Below, one piece after another: positions 1-7,547 of a DNA stretch of 20,109 nucleotides. Within the stretch, counting starts at the first letter, position 1, and each line of letters opens with the position of its first letter. The notes beneath the pieces were generated by a model. That model made no database searches and was not told the origin of the DNA. It saw only the letters and a program-made list of their open reading frames with translations. Position numbers and translations under genes: made by a program. The stretch is from Bacillota bacterium (GTDB lineage: Bacteria; Bacillota_I; Bacilli_A; Acholeplasmatales; Acholeplasmataceae): positions 1 through 20,109 of the forward strand of contig JAURNN010000041.1 of NCBI GenBank assembly GCA_030830185.1. The letters run 5' to 3'.

Positions 1-53
1 CAGGATTTGGTGAAATTCCAAAACCGACAGTATAGTCTGGATGGGAGAAGATA
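1..53 (+). promoter_or_regulatory. FMN riboswitch (RFN element), 3' part only
   Basis: The first ~53 bases match the conserved 3' half of the RFN aptamer: a GGATTTGGTGAAATTCC hairpin-like block, then CCGACAGTATAGTCTGGATG and GGGAGAAGAT. The 5' part lies outside the window, so the aptamer is cut by the window edge rather than shown to be defective. It sits directly ahead of a terminator and the riboflavin operon. In the known mechanism FMN binding favours termination and shuts off rib transcription; that mode is assigned here by family and by the adjacent terminator. Confidence 0.93.
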
Positions 54-83
54 TGGTTTTTTAACCTTATTTTTTACTTTTCT

Positions 84-111
84 ATGCCCTGAAAATGGGC
101 ATTTTTATTTT
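84..111 (+). terminator. Riboswitch-linked intrinsic terminator of the rib operon
   Basis: ATGCCC (84-89) pairs with GGGCAT (97-102) across a 7-base loop and is followed by a T-rich tract. It lies between the RFN element and the ribosome binding site of ribD (AGGAG, 115-119), the usual place for the expression platform of an FMN-controlled attenuator. The matching antiterminator cannot be drawn with confidence because the 5' aptamer half is missing. Confidence 0.8.
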
Positions 112-125
112 ATTAGGAGTATATT

Positions 126-1196
126 ATGAATGATGTTTACATGAATAAAGCATTAGAACTTGCTGAAAAAGGAGGTCTTAATGTCAAACCAAATCCTCTT
201 GTTGGCGCAGTCATTGTTAAAAATAATCAAATTATTGGTGAAGGTTATCATCAAGAATATGGTCAAGCCCATGCTGAGATCAATGCTTTTTTAAACGCTA
301 AAGAAGATGTTACTGGTGCAACAATGTATGTCACATTAGAGCCATGCAGCCATGAAGGTAAAACAGGTTCTTGTGCTAAAAAAATCATTGAAAAAGGTAT
401 TAAAGAAGTCTATGTTGCGACATTAGATCCAAATCCTTTAGTTGCTGGAAAAGGCATCCAAATGTTAAAAGATGCAGGTATTCAAGTACATTTAGGTATT
501 TCTCAAGAACAAAGCAATGTGATGAATCAACATTTCTATCATTACATTACTCAAAATAAACCTTATGTTTTATTAAAAATGGCGTTAACATTAGACGGTA
601 AATATGCAACTGATGCCATGGATAGTTCATGGATCACAAATGAAGCTTCACGATTAGATGTTCATCACACGAGATCAAAATACCAAGCAATCATGGTTGG
701 ACTTAATACTGTGATTCAAGATGATCCAAAACTTAACATAAGATTAGAAAACTATATAGGAAAACAACCTATTAGAGTTATTTTAGATCCAAAAGGAGTT
801 GTTCCGATCAATCGTCAAGTCATTCAAGACGAATTAGAAACTTGGATCATCACATCTTTGATGCCAGAAAAAAAAAGAAACCAGATAGAACATCTTGGCA
901 ATCGCGTGATCTATATTCAAAGCAAAGATGATGTCATTGATTTAGAGAGGTTGTTAAATCAATTACACGACTTTGGCATTCAAAATATTATAGTTGAAGG
1001 TGGTAAAACACTTCATGAAAGTTTTTTAAGGGATAAATTGTTTGACGAGATACAAGCTTATGTGGCTCCGAAATTCATTGGTGGTACACAAACACTTCAA
1101 CATTTAAACATTTCAACGATGAGTGAAGCACTCGAATTAAAAGATGTTTCATTTCAAATATTTGAAAACAATATCAAAATCACAGGGAGAAAATAA
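126..1196 (+). CDS. ribD: Bifunctional riboflavin biosynthesis protein RibD (deaminase/reductase)
   Basis: RibD carries out the deamination and then the side-chain reduction of the pyrimidine intermediate formed from GTP, in the cytoplasm. The N-terminal deaminase domain (about 1-145) shows the zinc site: HAE at 49-51, and Cys74 and Cys83 in a PC...C pattern. The C-terminal part (about 146-356) is the RibD reductase domain, with the typical LKMALTLDGK start and an IIVEGG motif. The length of 356 residues is normal for the family. The start at 126 follows AGGAGT at 115-120. It is the first gene of a four-gene rib operon behind the FMN riboswitch; its stop is 4 bases from the next start. Confidence 0.97.
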   Translation: MNDVYMNKALELAEKGGLNVKPNPLVGAVIVKNNQIIGEGYHQEYGQAHAEINAFLNAKEDVTGATMYVTLEPCSHEGKTGSCAKKIIEKGIKEVYVATLDPNPLVAGKGIQMLKDAGIQVHLGISQEQSNVMNQHFYHYITQNKPYVLLKMALTLDGKYATDAMDSSWITNEASRLDVHHTRSKYQAIMVGLNTVIQDDPKLNIRLENYIGKQPIRVILDPKGVVPINRQVIQDELETWIITSLMPEKKRNQIEHLGNRVIYIQSKDDVIDLERLLNQLHDFGIQNIIVEGGKTLHESFLRDKLFDEIQAYVAPKFIGGTQTLQHLNISTMSEALELKDVSFQIFENNIKITGRK

Positions 1197-1200
1197 ACAT

Positions 1201-1830
1201 ATGTTTACTGGAATTATTCAAGATGTCGGAACAATCACATCAATAAAAAAAGGGAAAAAATCACAACAAATTACAATCGAATCCTCTATCTTAGATGATG
1301 TTTCTATTGGTGATTCAATTGCAGCCAATGGGTTATGTCTTACAGTCACAACGTTAAAAGATAACACGTATACAGTTGATGTCATGGCAGAATCATTAAG
1401 ACGATCTAATTTAGGAAGTTTAGACATCGGATCAAAGGTAAACCTAGAAAAAGCGATGTCTATGGGTGAACGCTTTGGTGGTCATATGGTTTCTGGACAT
1501 ATCGATGATGTGGGTGTGATTTCAAAAACTTTCATTGAAGATAATGCAACATGGGTTGATATTGATGTTCCGGAACATTTAAAAAAATATTGTATATTAA
1601 AAGGATCAATCGCGATTGATGGTATTAGTTTAACAATATCAAGATTAACATCTAAAGGAGTTTCAGTTTCTATTATCCCTCATACTAAAGATCAAACAAC
1701 GTTACTTAATAAAACAGTGGGTGATCAGGTGAATTTAGAAATGGACATGATGATTAAATATGTTGAAAAATTATTAAAACCCACCAAAGAAAATCTTACA
1801 AAGGAGACTTTAAAAGATTATGGCTATTAA
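1201..1830 (+). CDS. ribE: Riboflavin synthase alpha subunit
   Basis: This enzyme dismutates two 6,7-dimethyl-8-ribityllumazine molecules into riboflavin and the pyrimidine precursor. The protein (209 residues) begins MFTGIIQDVG, the near-invariant start of the family. It has two lumazine-binding beta-barrel repeats: the first contains NGLCLTVT, the second begins around GGHMVSGHIDDVG and contains DGISLTIS. The start at 1201 is chosen over an in-frame ATG at 1144, because the family starts exactly here and GGGAGA lies just upstream (1185-1190); the earlier ATG would add 19 residues encoded inside ribD. The 3' end overlaps ribBA by 11 bases, suggesting translational coupling. Confidence 0.96.
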   Translation: MFTGIIQDVGTITSIKKGKKSQQITIESSILDDVSIGDSIAANGLCLTVTTLKDNTYTVDVMAESLRRSNLGSLDIGSKVNLEKAMSMGERFGGHMVSGHIDDVGVISKTFIEDNATWVDIDVPEHLKKYCILKGSIAIDGISLTISRLTSKGVSVSIIPHTKDQTTLLNKTVGDQVNLEMDMMIKYVEKLLKPTKENLTKETLKDYGY

Positions 1831-3028
1831 ACTCAACACCATCGAAGAAGCAATCTTAGATATCCGATTAGGTAAGATGGTCATTGTTGTCGATGATGAA
1901 GATAGAGAAAATGAAGGCGATCTTGTCATGGCCGCTGAAAAAGTAAGACCTGAAGATGTCAATTTCATGGCAACTTACGGAAAAGGACTTATTTGTGCAC
2001 CACTTAAAGAATCTGATGCTATCAAACTAGGACTAGATGAAATGGTTAAAAAAAATACGGATGTATTTAGAACCAATTTCACAGTATCTGTTGATGCAAT
2101 GGATACAACCACAGGGATTTCAGCAAAAGAACGTGCGCTCACAATTCAATTATTAGTGAGCGACAAGGCAACGCATCGTGACTTTAGAAAACCTGGACAT
2201 ATTTTTCCTTTAATTGCTCAAGAAGGTGGTGTATTAAAGCGTGCCGGTCATACAGAGGCAAGTATCGATCTTGCCGAACTTGCAGGTCTTAAACCCGCAG
2301 GTGTCATTTGTGAAATCATGAACGATGATGGATCTATGGCAAGACTAGATGATTTAATGATTTATAAAGATAAACATCAACTGAAAATTATTTCAATTCA
2401 AGATCTTATTGAATATAAGAGAAAAAAAGAAACATACATTACACGTTCAGCTAGTGCAATTATGCCTACGATTTCAGGCGAATTTGAAATGGTAGGATAT
2501 GAAAACACATTAAATAAAGAACATCACGTGGCACTGGTTAAAGGTGATGTTAAAGGTAAAGAAAATGTATTAGTAAGAGTACACTCAGAGTGTTTAACTG
2601 GAGATGCATTTGGATCTTTACGCTGTGATTGTGGAGATCAACTTCATGCAGCCATGCATACGATTGAAGAGAATGGTTTAGGCATTGTTTTATATATGAG
2701 ACAAGAAGGAAGAGGCATCGGTTTAATTAATAAAATTAAAGCATATCATCTTCAAGATCAAGGGTATGATACGGTTGAAGCAAATTTAAAATTAGGGTTT
2801 AAAGATGATTTAAGAGATTATGGCATTGGAGCACAGATCCTTGCAGATTTAGGTGTAAAATCAATCCGTTTAATGACCAATAATCCAAGAAAAATTGTTG
2901 GTTTAGAGGGATATGGAATTAAGATTTCAGATCGTGTATCGATACAAATGAATCACAATGAAAAAAATGAATTTTATTTAAAAACAAAAAAACATAAACT
3001 TGGGCATATGCTCGATATAAAGGAGTAG
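1820..3028 (+). CDS. ribBA: Fused DHBP synthase / GTP cyclohydrolase II (RibBA)
   Basis: This fusion supplies both entry branches of riboflavin synthesis: 3,4-dihydroxy-2-butanone 4-phosphate from ribulose 5-phosphate, and the pyrimidine precursor from GTP. The DHBP synthase domain (about 1-202) shows the acidic DDEDRENEGD motif at 25-34 and RAGHTEA at 141-147. The GTP cyclohydrolase II domain (about 205-400) has zinc cysteines Cys258, Cys269 and Cys271, and the substrate motif RQEGRGIGL at 294-302. Both domains look intact and 402 residues is the usual length. AAGGAG at 1801-1806 is somewhat far from the ATG, which fits coupling to the overlapping ribE stop. Confidence 0.97.
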   Translation: MAIKLNTIEEAILDIRLGKMVIVVDDEDRENEGDLVMAAEKVRPEDVNFMATYGKGLICAPLKESDAIKLGLDEMVKKNTDVFRTNFTVSVDAMDTTTGISAKERALTIQLLVSDKATHRDFRKPGHIFPLIAQEGGVLKRAGHTEASIDLAELAGLKPAGVICEIMNDDGSMARLDDLMIYKDKHQLKIISIQDLIEYKRKKETYITRSASAIMPTISGEFEMVGYENTLNKEHHVALVKGDVKGKENVLVRVHSECLTGDAFGSLRCDCGDQLHAAMHTIEENGLGIVLYMRQEGRGIGLINKIKAYHLQDQGYDTVEANLKLGFKDDLRDYGIGAQILADLGVKSIRLMTNNPRKIVGLEGYGIKISDRVSIQMNHNEKNEFYLKTKKHKLGHMLDIKE

Positions 3029-3030
3029 TT

Positions 3031-3492
3031 ATGAAAACGATTGAAGGAAATTACATGGGTAAAGGTTTAAAAATTGCAATTGTCATGAGTCGATTTAACG
3101 ATATGATCGTCAAACAACTTGTTGAAGGTGCAAAAGATGGTTTAATTAGACACGGTGTTGATGAAAAAGATATCACAGTTGTTGCAGTGCCTGGTGCATA
3201 TGAAATTCCACTTGCAGTTAAAAAAGTGGCAGAATTAAAAACTTATGACGCAATCATTGCATGTGGTGCAGTCATTCGTGGTGCTACACCACACTTTGAT
3301 ATGGTTGCACATGGAGTCACCAGTGGCATTGCCTCGGTGTCTCTTGATAGTGGTGTTCCAGTGATTAACGCAGTACTTACAACGGATTCTATCGAACAAG
3401 CGATTGAACGTGCAGGAACAAAAGCTGGAAACAAAGGATTTGATGCAGCTTTATCAGCCATTGAAATGGTAAATGTCTTAAAAAATATATAA
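3031..3492 (+). CDS. ribH: 6,7-dimethyl-8-ribityllumazine synthase
   Basis: RibH condenses the RibBA and RibD products to 6,7-dimethyl-8-ribityllumazine (DMRL), the substrate of riboflavin synthase; family members commonly form 60-mer or pentameric shells. The 153-residue protein shows SRFND near the N terminus, PGAYEIP at about 55-61, and GAVIRGATPHFD with the catalytic His. The start follows AAAGGAG, with the ribBA stop 2 bases upstream. It is the last rib gene and is followed by a strong hairpin terminator. Its product is also the antenna pigment of the Fe-S photolyase family encoded by the convergent neighbour. Confidence 0.97.
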   Translation: MKTIEGNYMGKGLKIAIVMSRFNDMIVKQLVEGAKDGLIRHGVDEKDITVVAVPGAYEIPLAVKKVAELKTYDAIIACGAVIRGATPHFDMVAHGVTSGIASVSLDSGVPVINAVLTTDSIEQAIERAGTKAGNKGFDAALSAIEMVNVLKNI

Positions 3493-3502
3493 AACTAAAA
3501 TT

Positions 3503-3547
3503 AAAAAAAGACCTCTACACTATTCATAAAGTGGAGGTCTTTTTTTA
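3503..3547. terminator. Bidirectional terminator between ribH and the Fe-S photolyase gene
   Basis: AGACCTC (3509-3515) pairs with GAGGTCT (3534-3540), and an inner CACT (3518-3521) pairs with AGTG (3530-3533). A run of seven As precedes it and a run of Ts follows, so U-tracts are made on both strands. It ends the rib operon and, on the minus strand, the photolyase operon, whose stop codon (3545-3547) lies in the right-hand T tract. Confidence 0.9.
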
Positions 3548-5005
3548 TTTGATACTTTTTATATGTAATTGAGCAAGATGTAAATGATTTTGTTTTGTTT
3601 CACTATCCATCTTATCTAATAAGTTAACCATCATTGACATTCTAGGGTTAGGTTTTAAAGTTTCTTTATGATTGTCTATAAAATTCCAGTATAAACCATT
3701 AAATGGACACGCTTTTTCACCTGTTTTTATGGTTGGATCATATTTACATCCGTCACAAAAGTTACTCATCTTTTTAATATAAGAAGCACCAGAAATATAA
3801 GGTTTCGTTGACATTAATCCACCGTCAGCATATAAACCCATTCCCATAACATTGGGCGTTACAACCCAGTCAAAAGAATCAATATACATACTATTAAACC
3901 AGTTATTAACTTCCTTAGGCTTGACACCAATAAGATTGGCATAATTTGATAAAACCATGAGTCTTTGAATATGATGATTATAACCATTTTCTAGTGTTTC
4001 ACTGATAGTATGAGATAAACATGATAAATCTGTATTTGCATCCCAATAAAAAGAGGGTAAAGGTATATGATGATTTAATGCATTCTTTTTATGGTAGTCA
4101 GGTGTCATCAAATATACACCACGAATATACTCGCGCCAACCTAAGACTTGTCTAATGAAACCTTCAGCAGGTTCAATACTACATAATCCATCATGATAGG
4201 CTTGTTCAACTTCTTTAATCACATCCATGGGATTAAGTAGACCTAAATTTAAAGATGAAGAAATAAGCGCATGAGACATATAAGGCTCATTTTTAATCAT
4301 GACATCTTGATGATCACCAAACGTTGAAAGCCTGTAGTTAATAAAATGTTTGAGTGCTTGATTTGCTTGAGTGTTTGAAACTGGATAAATAAACGAATCT
4401 AAACTCCCTGGATGATCTTTAAATAGAGCGTTTGTCCAATCAATTGATTGTTGCGTTAAAGCATCGATTTCAAATGTAAGAGGTTCATGAAAATGTAATC
4501 CTTTTTTATAGGGTTTTCTATTCTCAGCATCAAATGAGAATTTTCCACCGATGGGTAAGTCATGATCCATTAAGATGAGATGTTTATGACGGAGTTTTCT
4601 ATATACGGTATCCATTTTCCAAGGTTTTTTAACAAGTAAAGATTTCCATTCCTCTCTTGATACAATAAACATCGGATCATCAACGTACGTAACTTCGGTT
4701 AAAGGCTTTATAAAATCAATATCTGATTGGTCATTGGGTAAAAACATATAGATGCGAGGATCATTATATATATTATAGAAGTCATTTAAATCTTCAATAA
4801 GAAGATGCTTGATAGGATACTTTTTTTGATATGTATCAACAAAATGCAAAACCGCACTATGATGGAGTGCAATTCTTTTTTTGTGATAAGGATATCTTTT
4901 GTAAAAAGATAAATGCTCAATCACAAGGATTTCATCAAAATCTATATTAAGATGATCGATATAACTACGATTAAGTTGAAACGGAAACAATACCAATTTC
5001 ATCAT
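3545..5005 (-). CDS. Fe-S cluster cryptochrome/photolyase (FeS-BCP, PhrB/CryB-type (6-4) photolyase)
   Basis: A light-dependent flavoprotein of the prokaryotic (6-4) photolyase group, which repairs pyrimidine (6-4) pyrimidone photoproducts. Four cysteines, Cys329, Cys417, Cys420 and Cys433, have spacings of 88, 3 and 13, which match, as recalled, the [4Fe-4S] ligands of Agrobacterium PhrB. His344-His345 in the YNHHIQRLM motif (342-350) match its conserved active-site histidine pair, and Trp321 and Trp369 fall where its electron-transfer tryptophans are. The length of 486 residues is typical. Characterised members bind FAD and use DMRL as antenna. The gene overlaps the upstream cryptochrome gene by 4 bases (ATGA); a second ATG directly follows the first, so the exact start is uncertain by one codon. 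AAAGGTAAC lies just upstream. Confidence 0.93.
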   Translation of the reverse strand: MMKLVLFPFQLNRSYIDHLNIDFDEILVIEHLSFYKRYPYHKKRIALHHSAVLHFVDTYQKKYPIKHLLIEDLNDFYNIYNDPRIYMFLPNDQSDIDFIKPLTEVTYVDDPMFIVSREEWKSLLVKKPWKMDTVYRKLRHKHLILMDHDLPIGGKFSFDAENRKPYKKGLHFHEPLTFEIDALTQQSIDWTNALFKDHPGSLDSFIYPVSNTQANQALKHFINYRLSTFGDHQDVMIKNEPYMSHALISSSLNLGLLNPMDVIKEVEQAYHDGLCSIEPAEGFIRQVLGWREYIRGVYLMTPDYHKKNALNHHIPLPSFYWDANTDLSCLSHTISETLENGYNHHIQRLMVLSNYANLIGVKPKEVNNWFNSMYIDSFDWVVTPNVMGMGLYADGGLMSTKPYISGASYIKKMSNFCDGCKYDPTIKTGEKACPFNGLYWNFIDNHKETLKPNPRMSMMVNLLDKMDSETKQNHLHLAQLHIKSIK

Positions 5006-6360
5006 GATTTAGTTACCTTTTTTATGGGTCTAGGATAATTTTGAATACCATATGAAACACGTTCTTGTTCTAATAGTTCACTTATTTTATATTTTAAATG
5101 AATCGGAACTTTTTTTAATTCAGGTAGAAATGCATCTAAATACTTACAATTCTTATCGTTGCGTTCTCCTTGAGTGATGTAATTAAACATTCTATTTTCT
5201 CTAGGATCATTTCCTAGTCCAGCATTATATAGCCAGTTAAGGGTATTAGAAGAAACATCATAGTCAATTAAATAAGCTTCAAATAACGCCGCACCAATAC
5301 GCCAATCTTGGTTTAAAAATTTAGTAAAGAAATTAGCAACATTTTGTCTACCCCTGTTTGACATATAACCAGTTTGAACAAGTTGTCTCATATTTGCATC
5401 AATAAGTGGGTATCCTGTTTTCCCTTCTTTCCAAGCTGTAATGTAGTGAGGGTTATGAGATGTATGATGATATTGAGCCAAGCCTTCTTGATTGAAAATG
5501 CGATTGTCATATTTTTTATGAACAAAATAAAAGTAATCTCGCCATAATAACTCAAAATATATCCAATATGTCGAATCATTTTTGACATAATTTAATTCAT
5601 ATTTTTTTACTTCATTCATAATACGTCTTACTGATAATGCACCAATGGATAGATATGCTGAAAATTTCGTAGAATCATTAAAGTCTAACATACCATTTCG
5701 AGTGTCTTTGTATGTTTTAGCAAGTTGATGAGAAAACAAATACTGCGATAAATGTTTTAAGCCTTCTGATTCACCAGGTTTAATATAATGGGTTGTTTGT
5801 AAAATATTTAGATCATTAAGATTTGGAATGTCGCTCTCTATAGTTATTTTTGATTGCGGCACTAAAGGTTCACTTTCTTTAAAGTCAACATATAGCCGTT
5901 CGATTTGGTGTCTAAATTGTGTAAATACAAAAGGTAAATTCTGAATTGAAAAAGGTAGCAAGTGTGATTTACATAAAGGTTTCATTTCCTCGTGATAGGT
6001 TGGAATGTTTAAAGTAGATATAAAATCATATCTTTTTCTCTCTTCATCTCCAGGTAGTTTTTCATAGTAAATAGAGTCAATGGAATAATCAGAAATCAAT
6101 GTTTTTATGATGTCATTGAAGTTACCTTTTTTTGCTAGAAGTGGAATATTTAATGTATGGAGTTGTTTGTTTAAATCAAGTAATGTGTCATATATAAAAG
6201 AAAGCCAATGATTACTTTTCTTTTGGAATCCAAATTGATTATCTTTAAACCAAATAGCATCAAATACAAAAAGTCCTATAACTGGACCTTGATCCATCGC
6301 TTTTTTTAGTAAAGGGTGGTCATGTATTCGTAAATCATTTTGGAAGAGATAAAGATTCAT
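5002..6360 (-). CDS. Cryptochrome DASH family photolyase
   Basis: A blue-light FAD protein; characterised DASH cryptochromes repair CPD lesions mainly in single-stranded or looped DNA and may signal. The N-terminal alpha/beta antenna domain begins with LYLFQNDLRIHDHP (3-16). The FAD-binding helical domain shows YKDTRNGMLD (217-226), TGYPLIDANMRQL (315-327), MSNRGRQNVANF (333-344) and GLGNDPRENRMFN (381-393). SNRGRQ and GNDPRE are DASH hallmarks that separate it from class I CPD photolyases (typically HNRLRM). The length of 452 residues is normal. AGGAG lies 5 bases before the ATG. By ungapped alignment the outermost Trp of the classical electron-transfer triad is Thr300; Trp353 and Trp376 are present. 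First gene of the photolyase operon. Confidence 0.9.
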   Translation of the reverse strand: MNLYLFQNDLRIHDHPLLKKAMDQGPVIGLFVFDAIWFKDNQFGFQKKSNHWLSFIYDTLLDLNKQLHTLNIPLLAKKGNFNDIIKTLISDYSIDSIYYEKLPGDEERKRYDFISTLNIPTYHEEMKPLCKSHLLPFSIQNLPFVFTQFRHQIERLYVDFKESEPLVPQSKITIESDIPNLNDLNILQTTHYIKPGESEGLKHLSQYLFSHQLAKTYKDTRNGMLDFNDSTKFSAYLSIGALSVRRIMNEVKKYELNYVKNDSTYWIYFELLWRDYFYFVHKKYDNRIFNQEGLAQYHHTSHNPHYITAWKEGKTGYPLIDANMRQLVQTGYMSNRGRQNVANFFTKFLNQDWRIGAALFEAYLIDYDVSSNTLNWLYNAGLGNDPRENRMFNYITQGERNDKNCKYLDAFLPELKKVPIHLKYKISELLEQERVSYGIQNYPRPIKKVTKS

Positions 6361-6371
6361 ATAAACTCCTA

Positions 6372-6380
6372 TGATATAAT
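6372..6380 (+). promoter_or_regulatory. Extended -10 promoter of the arginine deiminase gene
   Basis: TGATATAAT is a perfect extended -10 element (TGnTATAAT), with TATAAT at 6375-6380. The predicted transcription start, 6-8 bases after the hexamer, falls on the ATG at 6387, so the mRNA would be leaderless. No purine-rich ribosome binding site precedes that ATG. The whole gap to the divergent cryptochrome start is only 26 bases, so the minus-strand promoter (a possible TATTAT at 6376-6381) would overlap this one. Confidence 0.65.
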
Positions 6381-6386
6381 AATCTT

Positions 6387-7538
6387 ATGAATGTAAAACA
6401 CGATACAGATCAACTACAGGTTGTATTGGTTCATCAACCAGGTAAAGAAATTGAACAACTCATGCCAAGTAATCTTAGAAGGTTACTCTTTGATGATGTT
6501 CCTTTTTTAGATCAAGCCATTAAAGAACATCAAACAATGACTGACTATTTATTGCGTCACGGTGTCAACGTATTTGATATTACGGATCTTGCTATTGAAG
6601 TATTACAAGACGATGTACTTAAAGATAAACTTATTAATATCATCATACACGATTTAAAGCAACAGTCATCATCTATGGTAGAACGTGTGAAAAATAAGCT
6701 CATTCAGTCGTCTTCAAAAGAAATCGTAAGTACATATGTAGAAGGACTGACTTACATGGAATTAGAGTTAGAAAATAAAGATACACTTTTTATTTTAGAT
6801 CCTATACCAAATCTGTTATTTCAAAGAGATCCAATGTTTATGATTGATGATATTTGCGTCATTAGTAAAATGAATATGGAAGCCAGAAAAAGAGAAGCAA
6901 CCCTTTCAAAATTTGTTATCAAGCATCATCCACTATTTGAAAATCAACGCGTCATTGACATGACTGATCAAGATCACTCAATTGAAGGTGGCGATATCAT
7001 TGTATTAGATGACTATATTTTTATTGGTATATCTGAGCGTACAACTAAAGAGGCAGTCATTGAGTTAAATAAACGTTTAAAAGAACATCAACTATCATAT
7101 CAGCTGATTCTTATAGAACTACCAAATCACCGAAGTTATATGCATTTAGATACGGTTTTTACAGCAATCAAAAAAGATGTATTTGTATATGATAAGCATG
7201 CATTTGAAAAAAGTATTTTTTATGAATTGATAGATAATGACCTAATATTAATTAGAGAACCATTCGAAACATTTATGACAAATCAATTTGGAGATGTATT
7301 ATTAATTGAAGTTGGGGATGGTGATCAAATTTATGCAAAAAGAGAACAGTGGAACGATGCTGCTAATACACTAGCGATTAAACCTAACCATATTATTTGC
7401 TACGATAGAAATGTCATTACAAATGACCTATTTAATTCATTTGGTGTAACGTACTTTTCTATGCCGTCTTCTGAGTTATCTAGAGGACGTGGTGGTCCGC
7501 ATTGTATGACCATGCCACTTCATAGAAAAAGCCTCTAA
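6387..7538 (+). CDS. arcA: Arginine deiminase
   Basis: Converts arginine to citrulline and ammonia in the cytoplasm, normally the first step of the ATP-yielding arginine dihydrolase pathway. The protein has 383 residues, slightly short of the usual ~400-410, but carries the expected catalytic set: Asp148 in NLLFQRDPM (142-150), Glu200 in EGGD, His253 and Asp255 in HLDTVF, and the nucleophile Cys373 in GRGGPHCMTMP (367-377). The partner genes of the pathway (ornithine carbamoyltransferase, carbamate kinase, antiporter) are not next to it. Translation probably begins at the first base of the mRNA. The stop overlaps the convergent gene by 4 bases inside a hairpin loop. Confidence 0.92.
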   Translation: MNVKHDTDQLQVVLVHQPGKEIEQLMPSNLRRLLFDDVPFLDQAIKEHQTMTDYLLRHGVNVFDITDLAIEVLQDDVLKDKLINIIIHDLKQQSSSMVERVKNKLIQSSSKEIVSTYVEGLTYMELELENKDTLFILDPIPNLLFQRDPMFMIDDICVISKMNMEARKREATLSKFVIKHHPLFENQRVIDMTDQDHSIEGGDIIVLDDYIFIGISERTTKEAVIELNKRLKEHQLSYQLILIELPNHRSYMHLDTVFTAIKKDVFVYDKHAFEKSIFYELIDNDLILIREPFETFMTNQFGDVLLIEVGDGDQIYAKREQWNDAANTLAIKPNHIICYDRNVITNDLFNSFGVTYFSMPSSELSRGRGGPHCMTMPLHRKSL

Positions 7539-7547
7539 TGAGGCTTT
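7528..7547. terminator. Compact terminator shared by arcA and the tocopherol-cyclase-like gene
   Basis: AAAGCCTC (7528-7535) and GAGGCTTT (7540-7547) form a perfect 8-bp stem with a TAAT loop. The loop and adjoining bases hold both stop codons (TAA of arcA at 7536-7538, TAG of the minus gene at 7537-7535). The U tract is better for minus-strand transcription (TTTTTC) than for the plus strand. Confidence 0.75.

Noticed and set aside
1144..1200. In-frame upstream extension of riboflavin synthase starting at ATG 1144
   Set aside because: The family starts with MFTGII, encoded at 1201, and a ribosome binding site lies just before it; the extension is encoded within ribD.
3243..3461. Antisense open frame in ribH, and similar frames opposite ribE, the decarboxylase and pdhA
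   Set aside because: No ribosome binding sites or recognisable domains; they mirror well-supported genes on the other strand.
5002..6360. Class I CPD photolyase assignment
   Set aside because: SNRGRQ and GNDPRE motifs are those of cryptochrome DASH, where class I enzymes typically have HNRLRM and a different region after the DGD/DYD motif.
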